A DNA stretch of 64,000 nt from Bacteroides pyogenes_A (GTDB lineage: Bacteria; Bacteroidota; Bacteroidia; Bacteroidales; Bacteroidaceae), in NCBI RefSeq assembly GCF_048595595.1, contig NZ_CP184347.1. One strand, written 5' to 3'. Positions 37,918-47,991 of this stretch are shown here, one piece after another. Every line of letters begins with the position of its first letter. Positions within the stretch are counted from its first letter, which is position 1. Below the pieces are notes generated by a model. The model made no database searches, had not been told where the DNA came from, and saw only the letters and a program-made list of their open reading frames with translations. Made by a program: the position numbers and the translations under genes.

Positions 37918-39048
37918 ATGAATGTGGAGATTAATCCTTCCGAATATAAAGTCCTCATTGTGGACGATGTTATTTCAAATATACTGCTGTTAAAAGTTCT
38001 TTTGACAAATGAAAAATTCGACACAATAGTGGCCGAAAATGGGGAGCAAGCTTTGAAGATGATTGAAGAAGAACATCCGGATCTTGTGTTGCTTGATGTC
38101 ATGATGCCCGACATGAGTGGATTTGAGGTTGCTGAGAAGATGAAGCTGAATCCTGAAATGGCCGATATTCCTATTATTTTTCTGACTGCATTGAATGCTG
38201 CCGAAGACATTGTGAAGGGGTTTAAAGTCGGAGGAAATGATTTTATCTCGAAGCCTTTCAATAAGGAAGAGCTGATTATCCGCGTCACCCATCAGATATC
38301 ATTGGTTGCGGCTAAGCGGATCATTAACAAGCAAACCGAAGAATTGCGCAAAACCATTATGGGGCGTGATAAATTATATTCTGTCATAGCCCATGACTTG
38401 CGGGCACCGATCGGGTCTATTAAGATGGTGCTGAACATGCTTATCTTGAGGCTTCCGAGTGACCTTATCGGAGCTGATTTATATGAATTACTGACGACGG
38501 CTAATCAAACGACGGAGGAGGTTTTTTCATTGCTCGACAATTTGTTGAAATGGACTAAAAGTCAGATAGGAAAGCTCAAAGTAGTCCCTCAGGAAATCGA
38601 TGTGGTAAAAGTAGCGGAAGGAGCGGCGGAAGTATTCGGCATGGTGGCGGAATTGAAGAAAATACGAATTAAAGCGGATTTGCCAGCCAATGCTGTTCCG
38701 GTACATGCCGATGTGGATATGATAAAAACCGTTATCCGCAATTTGCTCAGCAATGCCGTCAAGTTCAGCCATGAAGGGTCGGAAGTGGTAATATCCTTGA
38801 GAAAAGAAGGCGAAATGGCCGTTGTAAGTGTAGAAGACCGAGGTTGCGGAATTGATGAAGAGAACCAGAAAAAGTTATTGCATACCGGCACTCATTTTTC
38901 TACCTTCGGAACGAATAATGAGGAAGGAGCAGGATTGGGGCTTTTGCTTTGTCAAGATTTTGTAGCGAAGAACGGCGGAGAGCTTTGGTTTACTTCGAAG
39001 AAGGGGAAGGGATCTACGTTTAGTTTTTCCGTTCCGTTGGCCAAATAA
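37918..39048 (+). CDS. Soluble response-regulator/histidine-kinase hybrid
   Basis: A 376-residue cytoplasmic protein with a receiver domain first (about residues 10-125; KVLIVDDVISN, phospho-acceptor Asp60 in LVLLDVMMPDMSGFE, and Lys in DFISKPFNKEEL). It is followed by a histidine-kinase core with His159 in SVIAHDLRAPIGS, the N-box NLLSNAVKFSH, G1 DRGCGID and G2 EGAGLGLLLC. There is no membrane segment or sensor domain. The REC-kinase order implies input by phosphotransfer from another kinase rather than direct sensing. No DNA-binding output and no neighbouring response regulator are seen. Confidence 0.93.
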   Translation: MNVEINPSEYKVLIVDDVISNILLLKVLLTNEKFDTIVAENGEQALKMIEEEHPDLVLLDVMMPDMSGFEVAEKMKLNPEMADIPIIFLTALNAAEDIVKGFKVGGNDFISKPFNKEELIIRVTHQISLVAAKRIINKQTEELRKTIMGRDKLYSVIAHDLRAPIGSIKMVLNMLILRLPSDLIGADLYELLTTANQTTEEVFSLLDNLLKWTKSQIGKLKVVPQEIDVVKVAEGAAEVFGMVAELKKIRIKADLPANAVPVHADVDMIKTVIRNLLSNAVKFSHEGSEVVISLRKEGEMAVVSVEDRGCGIDEENQKKLLHTGTHFSTFGTNNEEGAGLGLLLCQDFVAKNGGELWFTSKKGKGSTFSFSVPLAK

Positions 39049-39253
39049 GTTTCGAACCGGTGGTCAAGTTTGGAAACAGTTTGTTATTCTTGATTTATCC
39101 GGATAGCGTGAAAGAAACATGAAAGGGGAATGTGGCAGAGGAATCTCTTTTTTCCTGAATATTCTTATGTATGCAAAAGAGTCTGTCTGAAAGAAGAACG
39201 CATTTCTCTGAAAATAATAACCCGGGATTTCCCAAGAAAATTTTAATACGGTG

Positions 39254-39318
39254 CTAAGAAAAGTTTCGCGTTTGCCTAAGAAATTTTTACGCTTAGGCAA
39301 ACGCGAAACTTTTCTTAG
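39254..39318. repeat. Dispersed palindromic element, copy 2
   Basis: Arms 39254-39280 and 39292-39318 are perfect inverted repeats of 27 bases around an 11-base loop. The core TTTCGCGTTTGCCTAAG is shared with the copy at 6281-6348. It lies between the convergent kinase and addB genes, a position suited to a two-way terminator. The remainder of 39049-39460 has no supported gene. Confidence 0.9.
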
Positions 39319-39460
39319 GCAAAAAACATTTTTCCCGAACGTTGTGCAAACTCAAAAGACTTTTCGAACACCGTGTCTTTTCCCAGAATCCATCTCAAAT
39401 CGTTCGAACAATTCATTTTTCCCGATAAAGCCTTGACGGGGAACTATGATGCGGATAGAA

Positions 39461-42394
39461 CTATCGTCTGCAAATGGCTTTAAAATCACAGTATGCACAT
39501 TTCTTTATATCTTCGGTTTGGGTGAAGGGCTCTTCTTTGTTGAAGATCTCTTTCAGCAGTGTGCTTAACCTTTCACGGAATTCATCCTCGAACAAGGCGA
39601 AGTTGTCGACGGGAATCTTCGGTTGACGAGGTTCGCCCATTTCAACGACCGGTGAGTAGCTTTCGGAAGCTGCCCGGTGGATATAAAGGAGGGCGGGGGC
39701 GACTTTCAGCGGTTGTTGGCGGCCCATGATAGCGGCGTACAGAAAGGTTTGGAAGATATAGTCCGGACGTGTCTCTGAAGGAGTGAACAACTGTTCGATA
39801 TTGGCAGGAGTTTTGGGAGTTCCTCCGGTTTTGTAATCTACAATGCGCAGCGTATCTTCCTTCGCGTCCATACGGTCGATGACTCCTCCTATGCGGAGGG
39901 TGAACGTTTTTTCTTCGGTTTCCACGTTTACTTCTTCCTCCACAGGCTTTTCCATGGCGAGCATGTCGAACGGCGCATACTGAAGGTCGTTGCGCAGCAA
40001 TTGCTTCAGGTACGAAACAATTACTTTGGAGTTGATGAGTTGTATTCCGTTATATTCGGGTTTCTCATCGGCAGTCACTTTGAAAAATTTTTCTTTGAAA
40101 GCCTCATCTACATAGCTTTGCAGCTTCACCTCGTTGCGCAGCAAGCGTTCCAGATCTTCCTTTCGTATCGTTTTTCCATTGCTTGTCAGTTCCATGTAAG
40201 CCAATTGAGCGGCCAAATGGAAAATAGTACCGAACAGGGCAGAGTCGATCTCCGCACTGACCTCTTCCGGTGTTTTCAGTCCGGTAACGTATCGGTAATA
40301 AAACTTCAACCGGCAATCCAAGTAAGTGTTGAGCGCTGAAGGAGAAAGCTTCGATGAGCCTGGGTTGGAACAGTCGTAAGCATCTTGCATGTGTTTCCAT
40401 ACTCCGGCCGTTTTTTCAATTTTTATCTCTTGGCTGCCGCAGGGTGATTGTCCGGCCTCGAGATATTCGCGGGTTATTTCGTGAGGACTTTCGATGAATA
40501 GCTGAAGCATGAAGCGGGATTCTTCGCCGCGATTCAATCCATCAGCGGAAGTGTTGTACAGCAACGTTATATTCTCCGCCCGTTGTACCAGCCGATAAAA
40601 ATAATAGGCGTACACCGCGTTTTTGTGCTCGATGGTAGTCATGCCGAACGCCTTGCGTAGATTGTAGGGAATAAAAGAAGATTCTCCTCCGGCTTTAGGC
40701 AGTTGTCCCTCGTTGAGCGAAAGGATGATAAGGTTACGGAAATCCAAATTACGAGTCTCCAGCACGCCCATCACTTGCATGCCTATGGCGGGTTCTCCGT
40801 GGAAAGGAATATTCGAAGCCGCCAGCACTTTTCCGATGAGGCGTTTCAGCGTATCGGCACGCACATCCAGCTCTTCGCTTTCAATCAGCGTATAAAACCG
40901 ATTGAGGGTGGTGAAGCATTTGAAGAGAGATTCGCGATACAGTTGGTTGAAGATATCGTGATATTCGCTCTCTTTCCGGTAAATGACGGAAATCTCTTTG
41001 ACAAGTTCCGAAAGATAACCGCATAATTCTTTGACACCGCTTCGCGGGGTGAAAAGAAAAGCCAGAAAATCATCTTTCTTCAGTTCCGACGGAAGAGGAT
41101 AAAAGCGGTTGGTGCGCGTTAATTCCCGTTCCAGCAGTTCGGCATGGGCAGATAAACGGCGGGTGTACGGATGTTTTAAAACAGTCGATACGGTTTCATG
41201 GATAAACCGTCCCGTATCCGTCCGATAGCCGTTGGTCTGCATCTCGAGCACTGCGTTGATGAAGCTGTAAACCGGAGTTTGTGCCAGAGGAAATCCCATG
41301 GTTACATTGACATTCTTCACCTCTTGCGGAATAGAGTGAAGCACCGGGAGGAGCAATGCTTCGTTGCATAGCACTACCGCATTTTCTTTTTCTTTTCGCT
41401 CCTTCGCTTTTTCGTTATCGGTTTCCTTTGTGTTTCCACCAAGCATCCCCCCCTCTATTTCATTTTTTTCTCCTTCCGTCAGCTCTTTCGTCCATTCCGT
41501 AAGGAATCGTGCCTGGGCGTTTTCGGTAGGAGCTGAAATATACCTGATCTTTTTGGGTTTTTCCAAAGAGTCGAAGCAGCTTTCCGGCAGTTCGTTGGGG
41601 AAATTCTTTAGGTTTCTTAGGATAAACTCTCCGGCTTCGTGTTTTTTGATCCGTTGGGTATAGAAAACATCGTAATCCCAGTAGAACATCGCTTTCCCTG
41701 CCTCCTTCAGGAGCCCGAAGAATTTCGTTTCCACTTTATTCAGCACATTGAACCCGACGAACACATAGCGGTCGTATGGCAACTCTTCTGCATTTAACCG
41801 CTCTATTACATTGCGGTAGAGCATCCCTTCGTAGGCGATGCCGAGATTGGCCAGATTCTCGCGATACCGGTGATAGATTGTCCCTAATTTCTCCCAAAGA
41901 GAAATAAACTTCTCTTTAAGCTCCGTGCGCTGTTCGATAGAGAAGTTACGGAAAAACAGTTGAATGGCCTCTTCCTGCTCCTTGTCGAGAAAATCATAGT
42001 CGTCTGTCAGAGCTTTCAGATCCTGCAAATTGCCGAATAATTTGTCGGCATCCACGAGATTTTTATCCACGTCGTCGAAATCGCTGATAAGCAATTCGCC
42101 CCAGAAATAAAAGTCGTCCAACGTCTCCCGGCTTCCTGTTTCTTCCCTGAACACTTTATATAATTCGCAAACCAGACGGATCGGATCTCCCGCTTTCTGT
42201 ACGGATTGCGATTGGAACAGGTCGCTGATGCTCATAGTGGCAGGCGACCACACCGGTTGTTCGGATTCTTCTGCCAGATATTCGTTGAAAAACAGTCCGG
42301 CACGCTTGTTAGGGAAAACGAGCGCAACGCGTGACATATCGTTTCCTGTTTTCGTATACAGATCGTGGGCGACCAATTGAAGGAAAGTTTGCAT
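39461..42394 (-). CDS. addB: AddB-like PD-(D/E)XK exonuclease/inactive helicase subunit
   Basis: A 977-residue partner of the AddA-like helicase in double-strand-break end resection. The N-terminus (RVALVFPNKRAGLFFNEYL) is the degenerate helicase-like start of AddB proteins. The nuclease domain is C-terminal: LSPSALNTYLDCRLKFYYRYV, GGVIDRMD and LRIVDYKTGG. Cys694 together with Cys966, Cys969 and Cys975 in CAYCDFKAIC gives the C...C-x2-C-x5-C spacing of the AddB iron-sulfur staple, so an Fe-S cluster is inferred. It lies 49 bases downstream of the addA-like gene on the same strand. Confidence 0.88.
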   Translation of the reverse strand: MQTFLQLVAHDLYTKTGNDMSRVALVFPNKRAGLFFNEYLAEESEQPVWSPATMSISDLFQSQSVQKAGDPIRLVCELYKVFREETGSRETLDDFYFWGELLISDFDDVDKNLVDADKLFGNLQDLKALTDDYDFLDKEQEEAIQLFFRNFSIEQRTELKEKFISLWEKLGTIYHRYRENLANLGIAYEGMLYRNVIERLNAEELPYDRYVFVGFNVLNKVETKFFGLLKEAGKAMFYWDYDVFYTQRIKKHEAGEFILRNLKNFPNELPESCFDSLEKPKKIRYISAPTENAQARFLTEWTKELTEGEKNEIEGGMLGGNTKETDNEKAKERKEKENAVVLCNEALLLPVLHSIPQEVKNVNVTMGFPLAQTPVYSFINAVLEMQTNGYRTDTGRFIHETVSTVLKHPYTRRLSAHAELLERELTRTNRFYPLPSELKKDDFLAFLFTPRSGVKELCGYLSELVKEISVIYRKESEYHDIFNQLYRESLFKCFTTLNRFYTLIESEELDVRADTLKRLIGKVLAASNIPFHGEPAIGMQVMGVLETRNLDFRNLIILSLNEGQLPKAGGESSFIPYNLRKAFGMTTIEHKNAVYAYYFYRLVQRAENITLLYNTSADGLNRGEESRFMLQLFIESPHEITREYLEAGQSPCGSQEIKIEKTAGVWKHMQDAYDCSNPGSSKLSPSALNTYLDCRLKFYYRYVTGLKTPEEVSAEIDSALFGTIFHLAAQLAYMELTSNGKTIRKEDLERLLRNEVKLQSYVDEAFKEKFFKVTADEKPEYNGIQLINSKVIVSYLKQLLRNDLQYAPFDMLAMEKPVEEEVNVETEEKTFTLRIGGVIDRMDAKEDTLRIVDYKTGGTPKTPANIEQLFTPSETRPDYIFQTFLYAAIMGRQQPLKVAPALLYIHRAASESYSPVVEMGEPRQPKIPVDNFALFEDEFRERLSTLLKEIFNKEEPFTQTEDIKKCAYCDFKAICRR

Positions 42395-42443
42395 CGTTGT
42401 TTTCTTTTTTTAATGTATTATCCTATCTGCTATACGATAGTTG

Positions 42444-45400
42444 CTATACTTTTTCCACTCTTTCTTCATCTACATACCACAAATACCCCGTGATATTTTT
42501 ATAATTCATCCGGGCGAGCAGGCGCATATACTCTTTCACTTGTTTGTTGTATTTCGGATTCTGCTTGCCGAACTTAAAATCTACGACCACCACTTGTCCG
42601 TCTTTCATCATTACGCGGTCCGGTCGGCGGGTCTGCAACACTCCTCTCTCTTTATAGATGATGGCACATTCGTTGAACAATCTCCATCCTCCCGAGTACC
42701 ACTCCTGTATTTCGGGTAAAGCGAATGCTTTTCGCGCCACTTCGCGTATTTCTTCCTCTTTCTCGCGGCTGCTTATCACTCCTTCGAACACGAGTCTGTC
42801 GATAGCCCCGTCGATATCTTCAGCTGTCGCGATGGCAGAAAACAATGTATGCAGCATGCGTCCCCGGTTTATAAAACGGTCGTCCGATTCTTCTTCCTCG
42901 ACTCCTTGAATAAAATCGGCGGAACGGTTAGATTGGCGGAACTTGATGTCAGGACGCACAGATTCCATGCGCACCGGCCGCTTTTCCGGTTCGCGTGTCA
43001 GCTTGTTTGTGGATGTCCGGCTCTTTTTTTCTTCGGAGGGGCAAATTTCTCCTTCTTCATATTGATTGTCTTCGTAGCAGGCTCCTTCTTTTTGCGCTGC
43101 GATGGGGAGAGTCCGGGCCAGTAATTCGGAAACTGTTCCTTTCTGCGCTTGCTTGCTCCATACTAAAAGATTCTTTCCTGCACGGGTAAAAGCTACATAA
43201 AGCAAATTCAGATTGTCTACCCAAAGCTGCAACCGTTCTTCCAGATAGTCGTTTCCGTAGACAGATTCGGCCATCGTGCCCGAATAGTTGACAGGAAGAA
43301 TTTCCAATGCGTTGAACGGTGCCTGCTGCGGGACGCACCATACCAACTGGTTGTTCGTTTCATTCTCCAGCTTCCAGTCGCAGAAGGGGAGGAGGACGGT
43401 GTGAAACTCCAATCCTTTCGATTTGTGTATCGAAAAAATCCGTATGCCCTCTACTTCTCCGCTCGGAATGGTTTTCCGGCACAACTTCTCGTCCCAGTAC
43501 CGGATAAAAGCGTCTGTTTCCGAAGAGTTGCTTTGAAGATATTCCGTTACCGCATCGAAGAAAGCGAACAAGTAGGCGTCTTGTTTTTCAATCCGTTTTA
43601 TCTCGAATATGCTGAACAGCTCTTCCAATAATTCGTAAAGGGGCATGAGGCGTAGTTCGTCCTTTCTTTCCGGAAACTCGGGTGGCAGGTAATTTTCTGC
43701 CGGCGAGAGCAGGAGAGTGTTGTAGTCGGCTCCTTTCTGCAATATTTCGTTCTGGTAGCCGACCGCGAGCCTCGCGCGTGCTATGGCATTCTCTTCGTTC
43801 GATAAGTATCGGAGAGCATCTATCAGGATGCGGATGGCTTGTGAGGAGTCGAGCCGGAACGCTTCGTCCGACACAACCTTATAATGCAATTCTTTGTCGA
43901 AGTAATCGGCGATGCGTGGTATGTTTTTGTTTTTTCTCACCAGAATGGCAATATCGTTCAGTCGGACACCGGATGACAGCAGCCGTTCCACTTCCTTTCC
44001 CATACTGATTAAAGTCTGTTCGGCATAATCGCGCTCACCGTCTTCTTCAAGGAAAGAAACTTTAATGTAACCCTTGTCCACTGTGCGCGGAGTCTGTTGC
44101 TCCACATCGGCATAGGCTTTTTTCAAATCTTCGCAATCTTCGCCCAACTGCTCTTTGTAAATGCCGTTCAGGTAATCGGCGGCTGCGGTGAATATGCGGT
44201 TATTGAAGCGGATAATGTTTGTTTCGCTTCTGCGATTGGTGTCCAGCGTCTTCACACGCACCGGAAAATGATCGATCCGGTCGTTCAGCCGGTTGAGAAT
44301 TCCCCAGTCGCCGGAGCGCCAACGATAGATCGACTGTTTCACATCGCCCACAATCAAACTGTCCGCTCCTTGTGACAATCCTTCAAGAAGCAGAATCTTG
44401 AAGTTGCCCCACTGCATGCGACTGGTGTCTTGAAATTCGTCGATCATCACATTTCGTATGTTCGTTCCGATTTTTTCGAACACAAAAGAGGAGTCTCCGT
44501 CCTTTACCAACCGATGCAGAAGCGCGTTGGTATCCGACAGTAGAAAGCGGTTGTTCTCGTGATTGAGCAGACGAACCTCCGCATCGATATGGGCAAGCAG
44601 TTGCAACTTGTTGAGATGTTGGAGCGAGAGGCGGCAACTGTTGAGCAAGAGATTGTTCTTCGACCGCAGTTTTTCAGCTTCTTTCAGTATCGGCATCAGC
44701 GTCGACTCTGCCAGAGCGATGATTTCCGCAGCGCGCGGCTTGCTCTTGGTAGCCCATTCTTTGCTGTCTTCCAAGCATTTCTCCAGAGTTTTGTTCAACA
44801 CATCTTTATTCATCAGCTTGCCGTCGCGCAGTTTGCGGAAATAGCTGCCTATGCCGTTTTTCCCGCCTTTCAGCTCTTCTGCCGAAAGTCCGTGTCCTTC
44901 CAACTCTTCTTCAAAATGTTCGTAAAAGCCTTTCATTTGTTCCAACACTTCGGTTTCCAATGCTTTCAGTTGTTCCCGGTACTTTTTAACGGCATCCGGA
45001 TGCTGAAGTTGTCGCCGCAGCCCTTCTCCTTTCTCTATGTAAGTCTCGTCGAAGATGTTTCGCCCGAAGTTTTTTACCTCGTCCGAGATATTCCAGCGTT
45101 TATCTTCGGCAATCCGTTCGCCGATGTAATCCAATATCCATGCCAGAACCGGTGAGTTCGGTTCCAATTTCTCGATCATGCTGTCTACGGCATCGCTCAA
45201 TACTTCGGAATTGTTCAGTTCGATGTTGAGGTTCGGGCTGAGTTCCAGTTCGCGCGCCAGGTTGCGCATCACCGACTGAAAGAATGAATCGATGGTTTCT
45301 ACACGGAAACGGCTGTAATCGTGCAGCATATAGCCTAAGGCCGTGCGTGCCGCTTCTCGTATTTCTTTTTTTGTCAGCCCCGTTTCCTCCTGAATTCGTT

Positions 45401-45617
45401 GAAGATATGCTTCGGAATCTTTATCTTCCGTCCCGATTCCGTAAAGCTGGCTGAGAATGCGCTCCTTCATTTCCGCCGTTGCTTTGTTGGTAAAGGTGAC
45501 GGCCAGAATCTGACGGTAAGCGCGTGGATTAAGAATCAATTGCTTGATGTATTCCACCGCCAGTGTGAAGGTTTTTCCCGATCCTGCCGAAGCTTTGTAA
45601 ACTAAGAGTTCGCTCAT
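42444..45617 (-). CDS. addA: AddA-like UvrD-family helicase/nuclease
   Basis: A 1,057-residue superfamily 1 helicase. Walker A ASAGSGKTF with Lys15 lies right at the N-terminus, then LAVTFTNKATAEMKERIL, VMIDEFQDTSRMQW (Walker B), VGDVKQSIYRWR, IRIFSIHKSKGLEFHTVLLP and LLYVAFTRAGKNLLV. The C-terminus has a RecB-type nuclease motif (RPDRVMMKDGQVVVVDFKFG). With the following gene it forms an AddAB/RexAB-type recombinational repair complex. It is transcribed away from the sigma-factor region, 155 bases from the ECF sigma stop. Confidence 0.9.
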   Translation of the reverse strand: MSELLVYKASAGSGKTFTLAVEYIKQLILNPRAYRQILAVTFTNKATAEMKERILSQLYGIGTEDKDSEAYLQRIQEETGLTKKEIREAARTALGYMLHDYSRFRVETIDSFFQSVMRNLARELELSPNLNIELNNSEVLSDAVDSMIEKLEPNSPVLAWILDYIGERIAEDKRWNISDEVKNFGRNIFDETYIEKGEGLRRQLQHPDAVKKYREQLKALETEVLEQMKGFYEHFEEELEGHGLSAEELKGGKNGIGSYFRKLRDGKLMNKDVLNKTLEKCLEDSKEWATKSKPRAAEIIALAESTLMPILKEAEKLRSKNNLLLNSCRLSLQHLNKLQLLAHIDAEVRLLNHENNRFLLSDTNALLHRLVKDGDSSFVFEKIGTNIRNVMIDEFQDTSRMQWGNFKILLLEGLSQGADSLIVGDVKQSIYRWRSGDWGILNRLNDRIDHFPVRVKTLDTNRRSETNIIRFNNRIFTAAADYLNGIYKEQLGEDCEDLKKAYADVEQQTPRTVDKGYIKVSFLEEDGERDYAEQTLISMGKEVERLLSSGVRLNDIAILVRKNKNIPRIADYFDKELHYKVVSDEAFRLDSSQAIRILIDALRYLSNEENAIARARLAVGYQNEILQKGADYNTLLLSPAENYLPPEFPERKDELRLMPLYELLEELFSIFEIKRIEKQDAYLFAFFDAVTEYLQSNSSETDAFIRYWDEKLCRKTIPSGEVEGIRIFSIHKSKGLEFHTVLLPFCDWKLENETNNQLVWCVPQQAPFNALEILPVNYSGTMAESVYGNDYLEERLQLWVDNLNLLYVAFTRAGKNLLVWSKQAQKGTVSELLARTLPIAAQKEGACYEDNQYEEGEICPSEEKKSRTSTNKLTREPEKRPVRMESVRPDIKFRQSNRSADFIQGVEEEESDDRFINRGRMLHTLFSAIATAEDIDGAIDRLVFEGVISSREKEEEIREVARKAFALPEIQEWYSGGWRLFNECAIIYKERGVLQTRRPDRVMMKDGQVVVVDFKFGKQNPKYNKQVKEYMRLLARMNYKNITGYLWYVDEERVEKV

Positions 45618-45772
45618 ATCTGAAACTTAATGGATGTATGCTGTTTGGGTAATGACTGTCTGCACGCCTTCCGGCTTCTCACCGGTTTTCACCGATGATT
45701 GATGAAAGCTTTTGGAACAAAGGAAAAAGAACCCGGCATGCTGTTTCATCCGGTCGAATGTGGCAAATAAGA

Positions 45773-46381
45773 TCATGATTGTTGAAAAATATCGGTTCCG
45801 AGAAATAATGCGAATAAGGGCAAATAGTCTTTCAGAGCTATTCGTAAAAGCTTCAGAGCCTGACTGATGCGGTAATTCACCGTTTGAGGCGAAACATTCA
45901 GCTTGTCGGCAATTTCCTTATGTGTCAATCGCTGGTTGCGATTCATTTCATACGCTTCCCGAAATTCTTCGGGAAGTTGCTTCAACGCTTCTTCGTAAAG
46001 CCGGAAGAGTTCATTCCCGATATAAAAATCAGGATTCTCAAACTCAGTTTCATACTTTTCCACGATTTCCTGATGCACCTTTCGTTTTACTTCAAAGTGA
46101 GACAGGCGGTTGAGCGCCTTGTTCTTGACAATTGTAAAAAGCAACGTTTTCAATGTCAGTTCGGGTAAAAGGCCCGAACGGTTCTCCCATAACCACATCA
46201 TAGTCTCTTGTACGATTTCTTCGACTTCGTCCTGTTGGCTTACATATTGCGAACAAAAAGCGCACAGCCTGCGGAAATAGTATCGGTAAACCGTATCGAA
46301 TACCGATTCTTCCCCTGTCCGTAAAGCCGTGATGACGAGCCTGTTGTTTTCGATATCTAAATGTACGGGAGCTTGAGACAT
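45773..46381 (-). CDS. ECF-type RNA polymerase sigma factor
   Basis: A 202-residue sigma-70-family protein of the Bacteroides expansion type. Region 2: FDTVYRYYFRRLCAFCSQYV, QDEVEEIVQETMMWLWENR. Region 4: LKQLPEEFREAYEMNRNQRLTHKEIADKLNVSPQTV with the helix-turn-helix. It is divergent from the FecR-like anti-sigma gene at 46579, and together with the STN-bearing SusC-like protein it completes a trans-envelope signalling set. Expected to activate the downstream glycan locus when the anti-sigma factor releases it. Confidence 0.93.
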   Translation of the reverse strand: MSQAPVHLDIENNRLVITALRTGEESVFDTVYRYYFRRLCAFCSQYVSQQDEVEEIVQETMMWLWENRSGLLPELTLKTLLFTIVKNKALNRLSHFEVKRKVHQEIVEKYETEFENPDFYIGNELFRLYEEALKQLPEEFREAYEMNRNQRLTHKEIADKLNVSPQTVNYRISQALKLLRIALKDYLPLFALFLGTDIFQQS

Positions 46382-46406
46382 TCCTTGTTTTTCTGTTTAT
46401 ACAGAA

Positions 46407-46437
46407 CAAAAGTAGTCCAAAAAAAGCAGATGGCAAA
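46407..46437 (-). promoter_or_regulatory. Putative promoter of the ECF sigma gene (TTTG-N19-TACTTTTG, minus strand)
   Basis: On the minus strand TTTG (46437-46434) and TACTTTTG (46414-46407) are separated by 19 bases; 25 bases to the ATG. Confidence 0.65.
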
Positions 46438-46502
46438 AATGTTCTGTTCAAAAAGCCGGAAAGTTATGTTGTTATATACAATATTTTTTCCTGTGGCTTT
46501 AG

Positions 46503-46510
46503 TATATTTG
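46503..46510 (+). promoter_or_regulatory. Putative promoter of the FecR-like gene (TATATTTG)
   Basis: TATATTTG matches TAnnTTTG; 68 bases before the ATG. The -33 element is unclear. Confidence 0.45.
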
Positions 46511-46578
46511 CGTAGTTAATTGTATTATTATAAAACAGACTCTCGGTTTTTTTGAGAAAAACGTATCGAAATTAAAAC

Positions 46579-47577
46579 ATGGATGAAACTATATTGATAA
46601 ACTATTTGCGTGAGCAATGCGATGAGGAAGAATGTAAGCAGGTGGAGAGATGGACGGAAGAATCTCCTGAAAACCGCCGGACACTGGAACAACTCTATTG
46701 CACACTTTTCATAGGCGATCGTATTGCTGCGATGAATGTTGCGGACACGGAAGCGTCGCTGCGGAAGTTTAAATCGGCCATTCGCGAGCGTGAAGAAGAA
46801 AGCAAAAAAGAACGCAAAGTTTTATCTTTCCGCTGGCGACGCGGACTGAGTGTCGCAGCAGCTTTTCTGACGGGACTCGTTATTGCCGGAGGAATATCAT
46901 GGGGATTGCTGTCAGGTAAGCTTTCCGATTATGTGGTTGCCACCACGGGAGGACAAAGGGCGCAGACCGTGCTTCCCGATGGAAGTAAGGTCTGGTTGAA
47001 CGGAGCGACACGGCTAACCTATCATCACTCTTTCTGGAACTCGAAGCGGCAAGTGTCTTTGTCGGGCGAAGCATATTTTGAAGTGAATCATAATAAACAT
47101 GCTCCGTTTATTGTACATAGCGGACGGATAAAAACATGCGTGTTGGGAACTAAATTCAATGTGCGTGCCCGCGAAGAAGAGAATCGGGTGGTCACTACTT
47201 TGCTTCAGGGATCTGTTCGGATAGATTCTCCGAAAACAGAAGGGAAGGGGATTCTACTTAAACCCGGGCAAACGTTGGACATGAATGCCACGACTTATAA
47301 TTCCAAGCTTATAGAATACGGAAAACCCGCCGAAGTATTGCTGTGGATAAAAGGGCGTCTGACTTTCAACCGGAGTTCTTTACAAGCGATTACCTCTACA
47401 ATGGAGAAAGTGTACGATGTTCAATTTGTGTATGAAGACGAGCAGTTGAAGTCGGAACAGTTTACAGGCGAGTTTTCGACAGACAGTACGCCGGACGAAA
47501 TACTGAATGTGCTGATGCATACCAACCATTTTAGCTACCGGCAAGAAGGAAGAATGATTTATTTGTTTAAAAAATAG
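46579..47577 (+). CDS. FecR-family anti-sigma factor
   Basis: A 332-residue inner-membrane protein. A cytoplasmic ~90-residue N-terminal domain (VERWTEESPENRRTLEQL) binds the sigma factor. One membrane segment follows at about residues 93-114 (LSVAAAFLTGLVIAGGISW), and then a periplasmic FecR domain with TTGGQRAQTVLPDGSKVWLNG, FNVRAREE and GILLKPGQTL. The C-terminal DUF4974-like region (FNRSSLQAITSTMEKVYDVQF) contacts the STN domain of a TonB-dependent transporter in known systems. It is divergent from the ECF sigma gene, upstream of the SusC-like gene, and ends in its own terminator. Confidence 0.93.
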   Translation: MDETILINYLREQCDEEECKQVERWTEESPENRRTLEQLYCTLFIGDRIAAMNVADTEASLRKFKSAIREREEESKKERKVLSFRWRRGLSVAAAFLTGLVIAGGISWGLLSGKLSDYVVATTGGQRAQTVLPDGSKVWLNGATRLTYHHSFWNSKRQVSLSGEAYFEVNHNKHAPFIVHSGRIKTCVLGTKFNVRAREEENRVVTTLLQGSVRIDSPKTEGKGILLKPGQTLDMNATTYNSKLIEYGKPAEVLLWIKGRLTFNRSSLQAITSTMEKVYDVQFVYEDEQLKSEQFTGEFSTDSTPDEILNVLMHTNHFSYRQEGRMIYLFKK

Positions 47578-47616
47578 GGTTTTCATAGATATAAAATTAG
47601 GTAAAAGGTTGGTTAG

Positions 47617-47666
47617 ACCGGTTTCATGGGTGAAATATACCAGTGGAACCGGTTTTTTATTTTTTC
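47617..47666 (+). terminator. Terminator after the FecR-like gene
   Basis: ACCGGTTT (47617-47624) pairs with AACCGGT (47647-47653), followed by TTTTTATTTTTTC; 39 bases after the stop. Confidence 0.7.
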
Positions 47667-47688
47667 AGACAAACGAAGTGAAGTCTGA

Positions 47689-47772
47689 AAAGCCCGCCGC
47701 CTTTTTTTCAAAGCCCGCCGCCTTTTTTTCAAAGCCCGCCGCCTTTTTTTCAAAGCCCGCCGCCTTTTTTTC
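47689..47772. repeat. Four tandem copies of a 21-bp GC-plus-T unit
   Basis: AAAGCCCGCCGCCTTTTTTTC is repeated four times with a period of 21 bases. It lies between the FecR-like terminator and the susC-like gene. The unit differs from all other arrays in this window by one base in period and by its high GC core. The following 47773-47991 holds the susC-like leader, where no TAnnTTTG match was seen, as expected if the ECF sigma factor drives it. Confidence 0.95.
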
Positions 47773-47991
47773 TCGCTTCTTTTGAAAAAAAACGTTTTTT
47801 ATTTAGTAAGGTAGTAAACTCAACTGTACTACTATCAAATAACCTGATTTTAAAGTATAATCTTTTAAATAATACATGCATGAAAAATAACAGTACCTAA
47901 AAAAGCACTTCTCTGCTATAATCCGCAATGAAACAGCGGATTTCCGATTGATCCCAATCTATTTATAAATACTAAATTAAAAACGAATTAA

